A DNA stretch of 37,158 bases from Candidatus Gottesmanbacteria bacterium RIFCSPLOWO2_01_FULL_43_11b (GCA_001780985.1 MFJV01000001.1:308-37465), one strand, 5' to 3'; positions 8,131 through 17,360 are shown, counted from the stretch's first letter. Notes: generated by a model from the sequence alone, not told the origin. Translations and numbers: made by a program.

Positions 8131-10374
8131 ATGGCAAAAAAATACGTGGTGAAGTTTTCTGATGTGGATAAAGACGACATTGCCACAGTCGGGGGAAAAG
8201 GTGCAAACCTCGGTGAAATGACCCATGCTGGTTTTCCCGTCCCGCCAGGATTTATTATTACAGCAGAAGCGTACAAAGAATTTCTAATAGACGGCAATCT
8301 TACCCATAAAATTATCGATATTCTTCACAATCTTGATGTTAATGACTCTAAACAGTTAGACCGGGCAGCAAAATCAGTACAACACATAATTACGCGATCA
8401 CCATTTCCTAAATCCCTCGCACTAGAAATTATTCGCGCATATTTTTCTTTGGAGAAGGGGCTCGTGAAGCATCCGTTCGTTGCCGTACGGTCCTCGGCAA
8501 CAGCAGAGGATCTTCCCGGAGCATCATTTGCAGGACAGCAGGCAACCTTCCTTAACGTTCAGGGTGAGGCGAATCTTATAGAGAAGGTCAAAGAGGCGTG
8601 GGCATCCCTTTTTACCGCTCGGGCAATATTCTATCGGGCAACGCATAAGTTTAATCACATGAAGGTCTATATTGCAGTTCCCGTCCAAAAAATGATCCAA
8701 TCAGAAGCTTCCGGAGTGATGTTTACTATTGATCCCTTAAATAACGACAAAACAAAACTCGTTATTGAAGCAATTTCAGGCCTTGGAGAACTCATTGTGC
8801 AAGGAGAAATTACCCCGGATCACTATGTCGTTGACAAAAAAACTGAAAAAATTCTCGAAAAGACTGTTCACACACAGGAAAAAGTGATGAAGGGAAATAG
8901 AGTAAAGAAAGATGTCATAAAAAAGCAAAAATTAACTGACGAACAAATTCATACGCTTGCAAGTCTAGGGAAAAAACTAGAGCAGCACTACTACTTCCCT
9001 CAGGATGTTGAGTGGGCAATAGAAAAAGGAAGGGTGTATATTGTACAAACGCGGCCGATTACAACGACCGGAAAAATACGTAGCGAAATAAACGCAGCAC
9101 TTTTAAAAAAAGATATTCTTTTACACGGAGATCCGGCAAGTCCCGGAATTGCATCAGGTCCTGTAAAAATTCTTCATTCTCCAAAAGAAATTCATAAAAT
9201 CGTTCCTGGTGATATTTTAGTTGCGGAGATGACTAATCCGGATTTTGTTCCGGCAATGAGAAAATGTGTCGCAATCATAACCGAAAAAGGTGGCCGAACC
9301 TCTCATGCTGCTATAGTTTCCCGTGAACTTGGCATTCCGGCTGTTGTCGGCACAGAAGGGGCGCTTAAGACACTTCTGGATAATTTTGTCATCACCGTTA
9401 ATGGCGCAACGGGAGATATTTATAAGGGAGCGGTTCAAAGAACCCAAAACATTGAACCAAGCGTTCAAATACATCATGAAAAAATAAAAACAGCTACAAA
9501 AGTCTACGTAAACCTTGCAGAGCCAGACCGTGCTTCTCTTGCTTCAAAACTTAATGTTGATGGTGTGGGACTACTGCGAGCTGAGTTTATGATTGCAGGA
9601 ATAGGCGTTCACCCCAAGAAATTAATTGAAGACCGAAAACAAAAAGTGTTCGTGAATACATTAAGTACTCAATTAGAATTCTTTTGCGAAAGTTTTGCTC
9701 CTCGACCGGTTGTCTACCGTACCACAGATTTTCGCACGAATGAATATAGAAATCTAACGGGCGGAAAAATATATGAACCTGAGGAACCAAATCCAATGTT
9801 GGGATTTCGTGGTGCAGCTCGGTATATAACAAATTCTGATGTTTTCGAATTGGAACTTGAAGCAATCCGTAAAGTCCGCAATTCATACAACAACTTGTGG
9901 CTTATGATCCCATATGTGCGAACGCCGGAAGAATTACTCAAAGTCAAAAAAATAGTCAGTGCAGCAGGTTTAAGTAGATCATCGTCATTTAAATTGTGGC
10001 TCATGGTAGAAATTCCAACGAATGTTATTAGACTCGATGATTTTATTGACGTCGGTATTGACGGAGTTTCCATTGGTTCAAATGATCTCACTATGCTTAT
10101 CCTTGGCACTGACCGTGATAATAGTGAGGTTGCCCATGATTTTTCAGAACTTGATCCGTCGGTCCTTTGGGCGATCGAGAGAACGATAAAAACATGCAGT
10201 AAAAGAGGCGTTACTTCATCAATTTGCGGACAAGCACCTTCAGACTACCCAGAACTTGTTGAAAAATTGGTATCATGGGGTATAACGAGTATCTCGGTTA
10301 ATATGGATGTAGCAGAGCATGTACGTGATGTTATTTCAAACGCCGAAAAAAAACTCATTCGAAAAAAACTATGA
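8131..10374 (+). CDS. ppsA: Phosphoenolpyruvate synthase (pyruvate, water dikinase)
   Basis: Converts pyruvate plus ATP to PEP, AMP and phosphate, the entry step of gluconeogenesis. The 747-residue protein has an ATP-grasp domain opening with GGKGANLGEM and VRSSATAEDLPGASFAGQQ. A swivelling phosphohistidine domain follows with GGRTSHAAIVSRELG, where His392 is the phosphorylated residue. The C-terminal PEP/pyruvate TIM barrel has LRAEFM, GSNDLTML and CGQAPSDYPE; Cys699 is the expected acid/base. No PPDK-specific insert is seen, so PEP synthase fits better than pyruvate phosphate dikinase. It lies 21 nt after the isomerase and overlaps enolase by 4 bp. Confidence 0.95.
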   Translation: MAKKYVVKFSDVDKDDIATVGGKGANLGEMTHAGFPVPPGFIITAEAYKEFLIDGNLTHKIIDILHNLDVNDSKQLDRAAKSVQHIITRSPFPKSLALEIIRAYFSLEKGLVKHPFVAVRSSATAEDLPGASFAGQQATFLNVQGEANLIEKVKEAWASLFTARAIFYRATHKFNHMKVYIAVPVQKMIQSEASGVMFTIDPLNNDKTKLVIEAISGLGELIVQGEITPDHYVVDKKTEKILEKTVHTQEKVMKGNRVKKDVIKKQKLTDEQIHTLASLGKKLEQHYYFPQDVEWAIEKGRVYIVQTRPITTTGKIRSEINAALLKKDILLHGDPASPGIASGPVKILHSPKEIHKIVPGDILVAEMTNPDFVPAMRKCVAIITEKGGRTSHAAIVSRELGIPAVVGTEGALKTLLDNFVITVNGATGDIYKGAVQRTQNIEPSVQIHHEKIKTATKVYVNLAEPDRASLASKLNVDGVGLLRAEFMIAGIGVHPKKLIEDRKQKVFVNTLSTQLEFFCESFAPRPVVYRTTDFRTNEYRNLTGGKIYEPEEPNPMLGFRGAARYITNSDVFELELEAIRKVRNSYNNLWLMIPYVRTPEELLKVKKIVSAAGLSRSSSFKLWLMVEIPTNVIRLDDFIDVGIDGVSIGSNDLTMLILGTDRDNSEVAHDFSELDPSVLWAIERTIKTCSKRGVTSSICGQAPSDYPELVEKLVSWGITSISVNMDVAEHVRDVISNAEKKLIRKKL

Positions 10375-11636
10375 ACCCAAAAATTTACTCTATAAATGCA
10401 CGAGAAATTCTCGATTCACGGGGAAATCCCACAGTTGAAACAACAGTCATTCTTGATAGTGGATATCGGGGAACTGCTGCTGTTCCGGCTGGTGCATCAC
10501 TGGGTAAATATGAGGCAGTGGAGCTTCGCGATGGGGACAAAGAGCGCTATGGAGGTATGGGAGTTCTTAAAGCTGTACAAAATGTTAATACAACTTTAGC
10601 TGCCAAACTTAAAGGAATGGATGCATCAAATCAAACGGTTTTCGATAAAACAATGAATGATCTTGACGGAACAGCGGAAAAGAAAAATCTCGGAGCAAAT
10701 AGTATTTTAAGTATTTCTCTGGCTAATGCAGTTGCAGTCGCAAATCACACACGTACGCCTCTCTATAAATATCTCAATACTCTTTTTAATACGCTTCTGC
10801 CAACCAAAGTTGAACGTATGCCAACGCCGGAATTTAATATCATAAACGGCGGTAAGCATGGAGCAGGAAATCTTGATTTTCAGGAATTTCATATCGTACC
10901 TGCAACCAATAAACCATACCGTGAAGCATTACGAATTGGTGCGGAGGTGTATCAATCCTTAAAGAAAGTTTTAGTGTACCGAAATGCAATACACTCTATA
11001 GGTGACGAAGGTGGCTTCGCACCAAATCTTTTTACTAACGTTGAAGCACTTGAAGTTATTCTTGAAGCAATCAAGGGTACGCCGTATAAATTTGGTATAG
11101 ATATCTTTTTTGGCCTTGATGTTGCTGCAAATTCGTTTAAAAAAGAAAAAGGATATCAAATTAAAGACCAACCAGAACCATTGACTGCAAAGCAGTTTAT
11201 TGAGTATTTCAAACAACTACACAGTAAGTACCACCTTCTTCTTCTTGAAGATCCCCTTGAAGAGGATGACTGGGCAAGTTGGACTGAAATAACCGCGGAT
11301 CTTGGAAAAGAAGTATTCATCATTGGCGATGACATTTTAGTAACGAATAAAGTGCGACTTGAAAAAGCTATATCTTTAAAAGCATGTTCTGCAATACTTC
11401 TTAAGCCAAATCAAATTGGTACACTCACTGAATTTTTCGAGGTAATCGCAATTGCCAAGAAAAACAATATAAAGACTATAGTTTCTCACCGAAGCGGTGA
11501 AACCAACGACACATTTATTTCTGATGTTGCTGTTGCCGTGCAAAGCGATTATGTGAAATTCGGAGCACCGGCTCGGGGTGAAAGAGTTGCGAAGTATAAC
11601 AGACTCCTTGAAATAGAATCGGAGCTCTTCAAATAA
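10371..11636 (+). CDS. eno: Enolase
   Basis: Interconverts PEP and 2-phosphoglycerate. The 421-residue protein has the usual opening INAREILDSRGNPTVE and substrate loop AAVPAGASLGKYEA. It also has DEGGFAPN, the magnesium ligands in FGLDVAAN, LLLEDPLEEDDW and IIGDDI, the catalytic lysine in LLKPNQIGT, and SHRSGETNDTFISDVAVA. SGASTG of the mobile loop reads AGASLG here, a mild deviation. Start codon overlaps the ppsA stop (ATGA); the next gene begins 1 nt after the stop. Confidence 0.97.
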   Translation: MNPKIYSINAREILDSRGNPTVETTVILDSGYRGTAAVPAGASLGKYEAVELRDGDKERYGGMGVLKAVQNVNTTLAAKLKGMDASNQTVFDKTMNDLDGTAEKKNLGANSILSISLANAVAVANHTRTPLYKYLNTLFNTLLPTKVERMPTPEFNIINGGKHGAGNLDFQEFHIVPATNKPYREALRIGAEVYQSLKKVLVYRNAIHSIGDEGGFAPNLFTNVEALEVILEAIKGTPYKFGIDIFFGLDVAANSFKKEKGYQIKDQPEPLTAKQFIEYFKQLHSKYHLLLLEDPLEEDDWASWTEITADLGKEVFIIGDDILVTNKVRLEKAISLKACSAILLKPNQIGTLTEFFEVIAIAKKNNIKTIVSHRSGETNDTFISDVAVAVQSDYVKFGAPARGERVAKYNRLLEIESELFK

Positions 11637-11637
11637 A

Positions 11638-13263
11638 ATGCAGAAACCCTTTGTGCTCATTGTTCTTGATGGTTGGGGATTGGCAAAACCGGGTCCGGGA
11701 AACGCGATTTCCATGGCTTCATTACGAAATATTCCGGAACTTTGGGCTTCATATCCGCATACTGAACTTGCTGCATCAGGAGAAGCAGTTGGACTGCCAC
11801 TAAACGAAGACGGCAACACTGAAACCGGGCATATTAATATCGGTGCCGGACGCGTTGTGTATCAAGATTTTCCTCGTATAAATATGAGTATTGCCGATAA
11901 AAATTTCTATAAAAACGAAGCATTCCAAGGTGCAGTTCGATATGCAAGCAAAAATAATTCGAATCTCCACATTATGGGGATTATTAGCGATGCCAGCGTT
12001 CATGGCAGTCGCGACCACCTCTTCGCTCTCCTTGAACTTATGGCATTAGGTGGTTGTGCCTGTCCGGTTTACTTACATTTGTTTACAGATGGCCGTGATG
12101 CCCCTCCTAAATCCGCAAAACGATTCGTTGCTGATGTGGAACTTAAAATTTCCCGAATGAAAAACGTACACATTGCCACAATTATGGGTAGATATTACGC
12201 AATGGATAGAGATAAGCGGTGGGAAAGAACTGAAATTGCGTATAAATCACTTACTGAAGGGACTACTCAAACTGCACCAGATGCAGTCACAGCAATTGAA
12301 AAAGCCTACCAGCAGGGAAAAACTGATGAATTTATTGAACCGACGGTAATTGGAAATTTTCCAAGAATTAAAAACCATGATGCGGTAATTTTTTATAACT
12401 ACAGAATAGATCGTCCGAGGCAACTTACCCGTGCATTTGTTCTTCCGGATTTTGAAACACATACGAAAGAGGAATCATTTGATCCGTATGCTGTTAAATA
12501 CTTCCACAAACACGTAGTTGACGTAGACACCCGTATGAAACCGTTTACACGGAAACTAACACTCCCCAATATTTTTTTCGTAACAATGACTGAATATGAA
12601 AAGAATTTACCGGTGACCGTTGCTTTTCCTCTCGAACCCGTTGCAATACCCATAGGACGGATTTTTTCAGAGTTGGAAATGCGACAACTTCGCTTAAGTG
12701 AAACGGAAAAAGAACGGTTTGTCGGTTTCTACTTCAATGGTATGCGTGAAGATCCGTTTTCAGGAGAGGATCGGCTCATTATTCCTTCAAAAAAAGTTTC
12801 CACATACGATTTAGCACCCGAAATGTCTGCGAGAGAAATCACGCAAAAACTCATTGATCGGCTCTCAATTGATGTCTATGCATTTATATTAATTAACTTT
12901 GCAAATCCTGATATGGTTGGGCATACAGGAAATATTCCGGCCGCTATTGCGGCCTGTGAAATAACTGACGAGTGTGTAGGGCGAATAGTTCGGGAGACTC
13001 TTGCTCATGATGGATCGTGTATTATTACAGGCGACCACGGAAATGTCGAAGAAATGATATCACCTGATGGGCAAATGGATACAGAGCATTCAACGTACCC
13101 CGTACCATTTATTATGATTGACAAAACTCTCACGGGAAATCCAAATGTTCTCCCTTCAGGAAAACTTGCAGATATTGCGCCGACTATGCTAGCATGGAAA
13201 GGTCTTGAAATTCCGAGTCAAATGACCGGCAATAATTTACTTGCTCAAATTCAAAGGAGGTAA
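11638..13263 (+). CDS. gpmI: 2,3-bisphosphoglycerate-independent phosphoglycerate mutase
   Basis: Interconverts 2- and 3-phosphoglycerate using two Mn ions, in the alkaline-phosphatase superfamily. The 541 residues begin FVLIVLDGWG with the metal ligand Asp11. The insertion domain holds DGRDAPPKS and GRYYAMDRDKRWERT. The second half has FINFANPDMVGHTG (here LINFANPDMVGHTG), TGDHGNVEEM and HSTYPVPF with the other metal ligands. The nucleophile motif reads GNTETGH, with Thr61 where the best-studied enzymes have serine (GNSEVGH). The protein is slightly longer than the usual 510. A strong AGGAGG near its 3' end serves the next gene. Confidence 0.95.
   Translation: MQKPFVLIVLDGWGLAKPGPGNAISMASLRNIPELWASYPHTELAASGEAVGLPLNEDGNTETGHINIGAGRVVYQDFPRINMSIADKNFYKNEAFQGAVRYASKNNSNLHIMGIISDASVHGSRDHLFALLELMALGGCACPVYLHLFTDGRDAPPKSAKRFVADVELKISRMKNVHIATIMGRYYAMDRDKRWERTEIAYKSLTEGTTQTAPDAVTAIEKAYQQGKTDEFIEPTVIGNFPRIKNHDAVIFYNYRIDRPRQLTRAFVLPDFETHTKEESFDPYAVKYFHKHVVDVDTRMKPFTRKLTLPNIFFVTMTEYEKNLPVTVAFPLEPVAIPIGRIFSELEMRQLRLSETEKERFVGFYFNGMREDPFSGEDRLIIPSKKVSTYDLAPEMSAREITQKLIDRLSIDVYAFILINFANPDMVGHTGNIPAAIAACEITDECVGRIVRETLAHDGSCIITGDHGNVEEMISPDGQMDTEHSTYPVPFIMIDKTLTGNPNVLPSGKLADIAPTMLAWKGLEIPSQMTGNNLLAQIQRR
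13255..13260 (+). promoter_or_regulatory. Strong Shine-Dalgarno fixing the FBPA/P start
   Basis: AGGAGG inside the end of gpmI lies 7 nt before the ATG at 13268, and so decides that start over the upstream TTG at 13241. It is one of the few consensus ribosome sites in this window. Confidence 0.85.
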
Positions 13264-13267
13264 AGAT

Positions 13268-14377
13268 ATGAAAACAACTCTCTCTGTCATTAAAGCGGAT
13301 ACCGGATCAGTCGGTGGACACAATAGACCAAGTGAGGCGATGCTCGATAAAGCACGTGAAGTTGCCGCAAAAGCAGTAAAGAAAGGACTCCTCAAAGACG
13401 CACGGGTAAGTTTCACGGGTGACGATATTGCTTTCCTCATGAGTCACACCCGTGGTGTTGATAATTCTGATATTCATAAATTTGCATGGGATGCATTTGT
13501 GGAAACAACAAAGATTGCTAAAAAACAGGGTCTCTATGGCGCTGGCCAGGACCTTCTCAAAGACGCATTCTCAGGAAACGTTCGTGGTATGGGACCGGGA
13601 TCATGTGAAATTGAATTTGAAGAAAGAGCAGCAGAACCCTTTATTCTTTTTGCAGCAGACAAATGTGGACCTGGAATGTTTAATCAGCCGATTTTTGAAG
13701 CATTCGCAGATCCTTACCACAATGCAGGGCTTCTTCTTGCTCCGGATATGAAAGCAGGGTTTACATATAACATAATGGACGTAAATTACACAGAAGCTGA
13801 CAGAGTAATTACACTGCGTGTTCCTGAAGACATGTATGAAATTAATGCGCTTCTTCGGGATCCAAATCATTATGTTATTGAAAGTGTCATAGAGAACGCC
13901 AGTGGACTTAAGGGAGCTGTTGTCTCGACAAGCAGGCTCCATAATATTGCCGGAAAATATGTCGGTAAGGATGATCCTGTTGCAATAGTTAGAACTCAGA
14001 AGCAATTTCCATCAACAGGAGAAATTCTTTCTCCATGGGCAAAGGCGTACTATGTCTTAGGAGATAACCGAGGAAGTCATCATGTAGCGGTAATGCCAGT
14101 CAAACAGAATACAATAATTAGTTACTTCGACGGTCCGACTATAGTTTCAGCAGCAGGATATTGTGTTCATGAAGGCAAATTCACTGAACTGGTAGACCTA
14201 TTCGACCAACCGTTCTGGGACATGGTCCGGGAAAAAGCGTCACTGAAGACCTATGAAATGAGACAACAGGGTTTCTATGGACCGGCAATGGCTGGAATGG
14301 ATGAGCTTGAGTATACAGGCGTAGTGCAAATCCTCAAGGGTCTTGATAAGAAATTCACCATCAGAAAATCGAAATGA
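13268..14377 (+). CDS. fbp: Archaeal-type fructose-1,6-bisphosphate aldolase/phosphatase (class V FBPase)
   Basis: A single-domain enzyme that condenses triose phosphates to fructose-1,6-bisphosphate and dephosphorylates it to fructose-6-P, making the pathway one-way. The 369-residue protein follows archaeal FBPA/P closely: SVIKADTGSVGGH with the metal aspartate Asp11, GDDIAFLMSHTRG, GLYGAGQDLL, FSGNVRGMGPG, FADPYH, and IAGKYVGKDDPV near 227-238. Tyr231 and Lys234 match, with an offset of two, the aldolase Tyr229 and Schiff-base Lys232 of the Sulfolobus enzyme, so both activities are expected. Known in archaea and deep bacterial lineages. Placed between gpmI and acs with a 4-bp overlap into acs, which points to a gluconeogenic unit. 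Confidence 0.94.
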   Translation: MKTTLSVIKADTGSVGGHNRPSEAMLDKAREVAAKAVKKGLLKDARVSFTGDDIAFLMSHTRGVDNSDIHKFAWDAFVETTKIAKKQGLYGAGQDLLKDAFSGNVRGMGPGSCEIEFEERAAEPFILFAADKCGPGMFNQPIFEAFADPYHNAGLLLAPDMKAGFTYNIMDVNYTEADRVITLRVPEDMYEINALLRDPNHYVIESVIENASGLKGAVVSTSRLHNIAGKYVGKDDPVAIVRTQKQFPSTGEILSPWAKAYYVLGDNRGSHHVAVMPVKQNTIISYFDGPTIVSAAGYCVHEGKFTELVDLFDQPFWDMVREKASLKTYEMRQQGFYGPAMAGMDELEYTGVVQILKGLDKKFTIRKSK

Positions 14378-16047
14378 AGTCTGCCCCCAATCTAGAAGAC
14401 TACGCGACGACGTACCGGTCTTTTTCATGGAATAGTGTTCGACGTGAGCTTGACTGGTTTAATCACCACATAAATGCCGCCTATAATGCCATAGATCGTC
14501 ATACTTCTACATGGCGTAAAAACAAAGTTGCTCTCTACTGGCACGGAGAAGATGATTCAAGAAAAAAATTCACGTTTGAAGAACTATCGATTGCTTCCAA
14601 TAAGTTTGGGAATATTCTAAAAGATTTCGGCGTTAGTCGGGGGGATCGTGTGTTTCTTTTTCTTCCGCGAGTTCCTGATCTTTTCTTTGCATTCCTCGGA
14701 ACAATTAAAATCGGAGCAATTGCAGGAACACTTTTTAGTGCGTTTCAGGAACAGGCACTATTAGATCGACTCGCAAACTCTGATGCAAAAGTACTGGTCA
14801 CAAACAGTGAATTAAAAAAAAGAGTAGACAAAGTAAGAAAAAAACTCCCCGGTCTTGCTCATATTATTACGGTCGACACGGATGACTATAAGAAGTCATT
14901 CAACCATGCCTCAGCGGAGCTTTCTATTGCCCACATGGATCCGGATGATTATGCCTTCATGCTTTATACATCAGGTACAACGGGAAAGCCGAAAGGAGTA
15001 GTCCACACGCATAGGGCGATATTACAGGAATACATGACAGCCAGATGGGTTCTTGATCTTAAAGATGAAGACGTGTATTGGTGTACGGCAGATCCGGGTT
15101 GGGTAACAGGAATTGCGTATGAAATATTAGGGAGTTGGGCATGTGGCGTATCAGCAGTAATCTATGAAGGCAGATTTGACCCGAAAAAATGGTACGAAAT
15201 ACTCGAAAGCTACAAAGTAACCGTCTGGTACACGGCCCCGACAGCAATTCGGATGCTTATGGTTACTGATAGTAATCTTCTTAAAAAATATGACCTCAGT
15301 AATTTACGGCATCTCTGTTCTGTCGGGGAACCGCTTAATCCCGAGGCTATAAAATGGTCAAAAAAGGTGATTGGACTGCCGTTTCATGACAATTGGTGGC
15401 AAACCGAAACGGGTGCAATCTGTATAGCTAACTATCCATCTATGAAGATTAAACCAGGGTCTATGGGAAAACCCATTCCAGGGCTTACTGCCGCAATTGT
15501 CGACGATCATGGAAATGAAGTCGGACCGAATAAGGAGGGTAATATTGCTCTCAAACCTCCGTGGCCATCAATGATGAAAACAATTTGGCGCCGTCCCCTT
15601 AAATACAAGAGCTATTTCATAAATGGGTTATACATAAGCGGGGATCGGGGTATGAGGGATAAAGACGGCTATTTTTGGTTTATTGGCCGCGCTGATGATG
15701 TCATCAAAACCTCAGGAGAGCGTGTCGGCCCATTTGAGGTAGAATCTGCCCTTGTTGCCCATCCTGCAGTCGTTGAGGCTGGAGTTATAGGAAAACCAGA
15801 TCCACTCCGGGGTGAAATTATCAAAGCGTTTGTTGTTTTAGAAAAGAGTCAAAAACCATCTGAAAAACTAAAAAACGAACTCTCCTTGTATGTAAAAAAG
15901 CATCTTGCTGGGCACGCCTACCCACGGGAAATAGAATTTATCGATAAACTTCCCAAAACCCGCTCAGGCAAAATCATGCGCCGAATTTTGAAGGCAAAGG
16001 AAATGGGACTACCAATCGGTGATACATCAACTCTTGAGGAATATTGA
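14374..16047 (+). CDS. acsA: AMP-forming acetyl-CoA synthetase (acetate-CoA ligase)
   Basis: Activates acetate to acetyl-CoA through acetyl-AMP. The 557-residue ANL-family protein has the P-loop-like YTSGTTGKPKGVVHTHRAIL, the acetate-pocket tryptophan region DNWWQTETG, the hinge SGDRGMRDKDGYFWFIGR, GRADDVIKTSGERVG, and the C-terminal PKTRSGKIMRRILK with the catalytic, acetylatable lysine. Its length resembles the shorter AcsA form of Bacillus (about 570) more than the 650-residue Acs. It overlaps the FBPA/P stop by 4 bp (ATGA). The gene could supply acetyl-CoA from acetate, or act on another short acid; substrate is inferred from the pocket motif only. Confidence 0.9.
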   Translation: MKSAPNLEDYATTYRSFSWNSVRRELDWFNHHINAAYNAIDRHTSTWRKNKVALYWHGEDDSRKKFTFEELSIASNKFGNILKDFGVSRGDRVFLFLPRVPDLFFAFLGTIKIGAIAGTLFSAFQEQALLDRLANSDAKVLVTNSELKKRVDKVRKKLPGLAHIITVDTDDYKKSFNHASAELSIAHMDPDDYAFMLYTSGTTGKPKGVVHTHRAILQEYMTARWVLDLKDEDVYWCTADPGWVTGIAYEILGSWACGVSAVIYEGRFDPKKWYEILESYKVTVWYTAPTAIRMLMVTDSNLLKKYDLSNLRHLCSVGEPLNPEAIKWSKKVIGLPFHDNWWQTETGAICIANYPSMKIKPGSMGKPIPGLTAAIVDDHGNEVGPNKEGNIALKPPWPSMMKTIWRRPLKYKSYFINGLYISGDRGMRDKDGYFWFIGRADDVIKTSGERVGPFEVESALVAHPAVVEAGVIGKPDPLRGEIIKAFVVLEKSQKPSEKLKNELSLYVKKHLAGHAYPREIEFIDKLPKTRSGKIMRRILKAKEMGLPIGDTSTLEEY

Positions 16048-16071
16048 CAAAATAACCAAAAGCGTTATGAT
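16044..16071 (+). promoter_or_regulatory. Sigma-70-type promoter, TTGACA-16-TATGAT
   Basis: TTGACA (16044-16049) and TATGAT (16066-16071) are separated by 16 bp. The -35 overlaps the acs stop codon. It drives the 91-aa ORF starting 11 nt downstream, leaving a leader of about 5 nt. Confidence 0.75.
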
Positions 16072-16082
16072 GCAGCCATTCT

Positions 16083-16358
16083 ATGACAGGATATACAGTG
16101 GAAATACCAAGAGATGGACGAACTCAAGTTTTACCTGAGAGAATATTTAGTATTATTTGGATTTGTAGAGGAATTCTACCCGATGAGCTTTCCGTAGAAG
16201 AACAAATCTCCTGGAGAAGCGCCCCGCATGAGGGAACGACAACCGCAAATGGATTCATCGACGCACGGATGCCTCAAAATGTCTTAAAAGATCATGAGGC
16301 CTGTTGTAAAGCCAAAAACCACAAATTTAGTTACTATTTCAATTTCATAACCTCATAA
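16083..16358 (+). CDS. Hypothetical protein, 91 aa
   Basis: Not recognised. The frame follows a near-consensus promoter by 11 nt with no Shine-Dalgarno, the layout seen for other genes here, which is the main reason to believe it. The sequence is mixed, without membrane segments. It has an acidic middle (LPDELSVEEQ) and a vicinal Cys pair (EACCKAKNHK) near the C-terminus with nearby histidines. It ends just before two minus-strand small genes, facing them. Confidence 0.5.
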   Translation: MTGYTVEIPRDGRTQVLPERIFSIIWICRGILPDELSVEEQISWRSAPHEGTTTANGFIDARMPQNVLKDHEACCKAKNHKFSYYFNFITS

Positions 16359-16377
16359 CCTAAGAAGAATATTTGAA

Positions 16378-16596
16378 TTAGAAACCTTCGCCTCGGGGGT
16401 CAGGGTCGAACGGCCCAAAAGCTTTCCAGTCAGTATTTTTATCTATTTTAATTAGTTCGCTCAGATGTGGCTTAAATCCGATACTTCGCCAGGCCAGTGG
16501 TCCAATAATATAAGCCATAACAAAATTTTCCAGCTTTTGTTTAAGTGTTTGACGAGGAAAATGAATTCTCTGCCAATCTAATTCAACTTTTACCAT
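16378..16596 (-). CDS. Hypothetical protein, 72 aa
   Basis: Not recognised. It has an amphipathic start (VKVELDWQRIHFPRQTLKQKL), a short hydrophobic patch (FVMAYIIGPLAW) and a Pro/Gly-rich charged tail (PFDPDPRGEGF). It begins 6 nt after the stop of the next upstream minus-strand gene, so the two form a small operon. No confident ribosome site; GAAG lies close to the ATG. Confidence 0.5.
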   Translation of the reverse strand: MVKVELDWQRIHFPRQTLKQKLENFVMAYIIGPLAWRSIGFKPHLSELIKIDKNTDWKAFGPFDPDPRGEGF

Positions 16597-16602
16597 AGCT
16601 TC

Positions 16603-16818
16603 TTAACCCTTTTCTTTCGGTGCAAAAAAACCCATACCAGTAGTGCCAAGCCCGTTTTTTGTTTCTTCTTGTTTCATTGAAGGCTCTCTCATTTTCCCTT
16701 CGCGCGGCCCCATCCCGGGATCTGTATAAGCCATTAAACGGTCGATGGGAAGAAAAACAACTCGAAGAATACGTTGAACAATTGAACTCTTTGGCCGAGT
16801 TTCAACTTTTTCCTGCAT
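16603..16818 (-). CDS. Hypothetical protein, 71 aa
   Basis: Not recognised. A basic first half (QRILRVVFLPIDRLM) is followed by a tail rich in Gly, Met, Lys and Glu that looks disordered. On the minus strand TTGTGT and TAGTAT, 17 bp apart, precede the ATG by 9 nt, a plausible near-leaderless promoter. It heads the two-gene unit with the 72-aa ORF. Confidence 0.5.
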   Translation of the reverse strand: MQEKVETRPKSSIVQRILRVVFLPIDRLMAYTDPGMGPREGKMREPSMKQEETKNGLGTTGMGFFAPKEKG

Positions 16819-16883
16819 ACACTGGCGATACTAACACAAGAGCCATGATAACACAAACAAAAAAGGCAAATACCGTAGAGTTT

Positions 16884-17351
16884 CTATGCGTCGCCGTCCT
16901 CCATGCTACCAAATGAGGTCAGTCGGGCGATAGAGCCATTGGGTCGCGGATTCTCTTCAAGAATCTTTTGAAATAGACTATTGCATAGCTGCTGATATTC
17001 GTCATCATTCATGCTGCCTTTCGGCGGTTTGACCGCGTCAAATAGCGTATTAATACGTACATTCCAGGAAATATTTCGTGCGGCTTTAATGTCGTCCTCA
17101 GAGGCGTGTGAATCACGCAGAATTTGAACCGCCCATCGTTTGTTTGCTTCATAGTGCAACCGCTGCACTCTACGTTTTATTATAAACTGGAATTCAGACG
17201 GCGTGAGGTCCTCTAAAGCTCCCGTGTATGCGTATAGAGTCCATTTGCTATCATAAAATCTCGCAAGTGTGCGAATTTCGTCAATAGTTTTGTTCCCAAT
17301 TTCGTTTTCGAATGTGGGCAAATATTTAAGTACATTTATTTCTCGGCCCAT
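16884..17351 (-). CDS. Hypothetical protein, 155 aa
   Basis: Not recognised. A soluble, largely helical protein (TIDEIRTLARFYDSKWTLYAY, LTPSEFQFIIKRRVQRL) with many Arg, Glu and aromatic residues and a polar Gly/Ser C-terminus. I chose the ATG at 17351 over the upstream in-frame codon at 17393 because a good promoter (TTGTTT-16-TATAAT) ends 9 nt before it and would exclude the longer form. It faces away from dedA, with which it shares a short divergent promoter region. Confidence 0.65.
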   Translation of the reverse strand: MGREINVLKYLPTFENEIGNKTIDEIRTLARFYDSKWTLYAYTGALEDLTPSEFQFIIKRRVQRLHYEANKRWAVQILRDSHASEDDIKAARNISWNVRINTLFDAVKPPKGSMNDDEYQQLCNSLFQKILEENPRPNGSIARLTSFGSMEDGDA

Positions 17352-17360
17352 AGTGCAAGG

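Noticed and set aside
12985-13005. GGGAGACTC in gpmI as a sixth repeat copy
   Set aside because: Only the centre matches; the flanking CTTCAA and CGTAGG arms are absent and the frame is ordinary GpmI sequence.
16659-16916. Plus-strand 85-aa frame
   Set aside because: It overlaps the 71-aa minus gene, which has a promoter and forms a unit with the 72-aa gene. The plus frame has no promoter or ribosome site.
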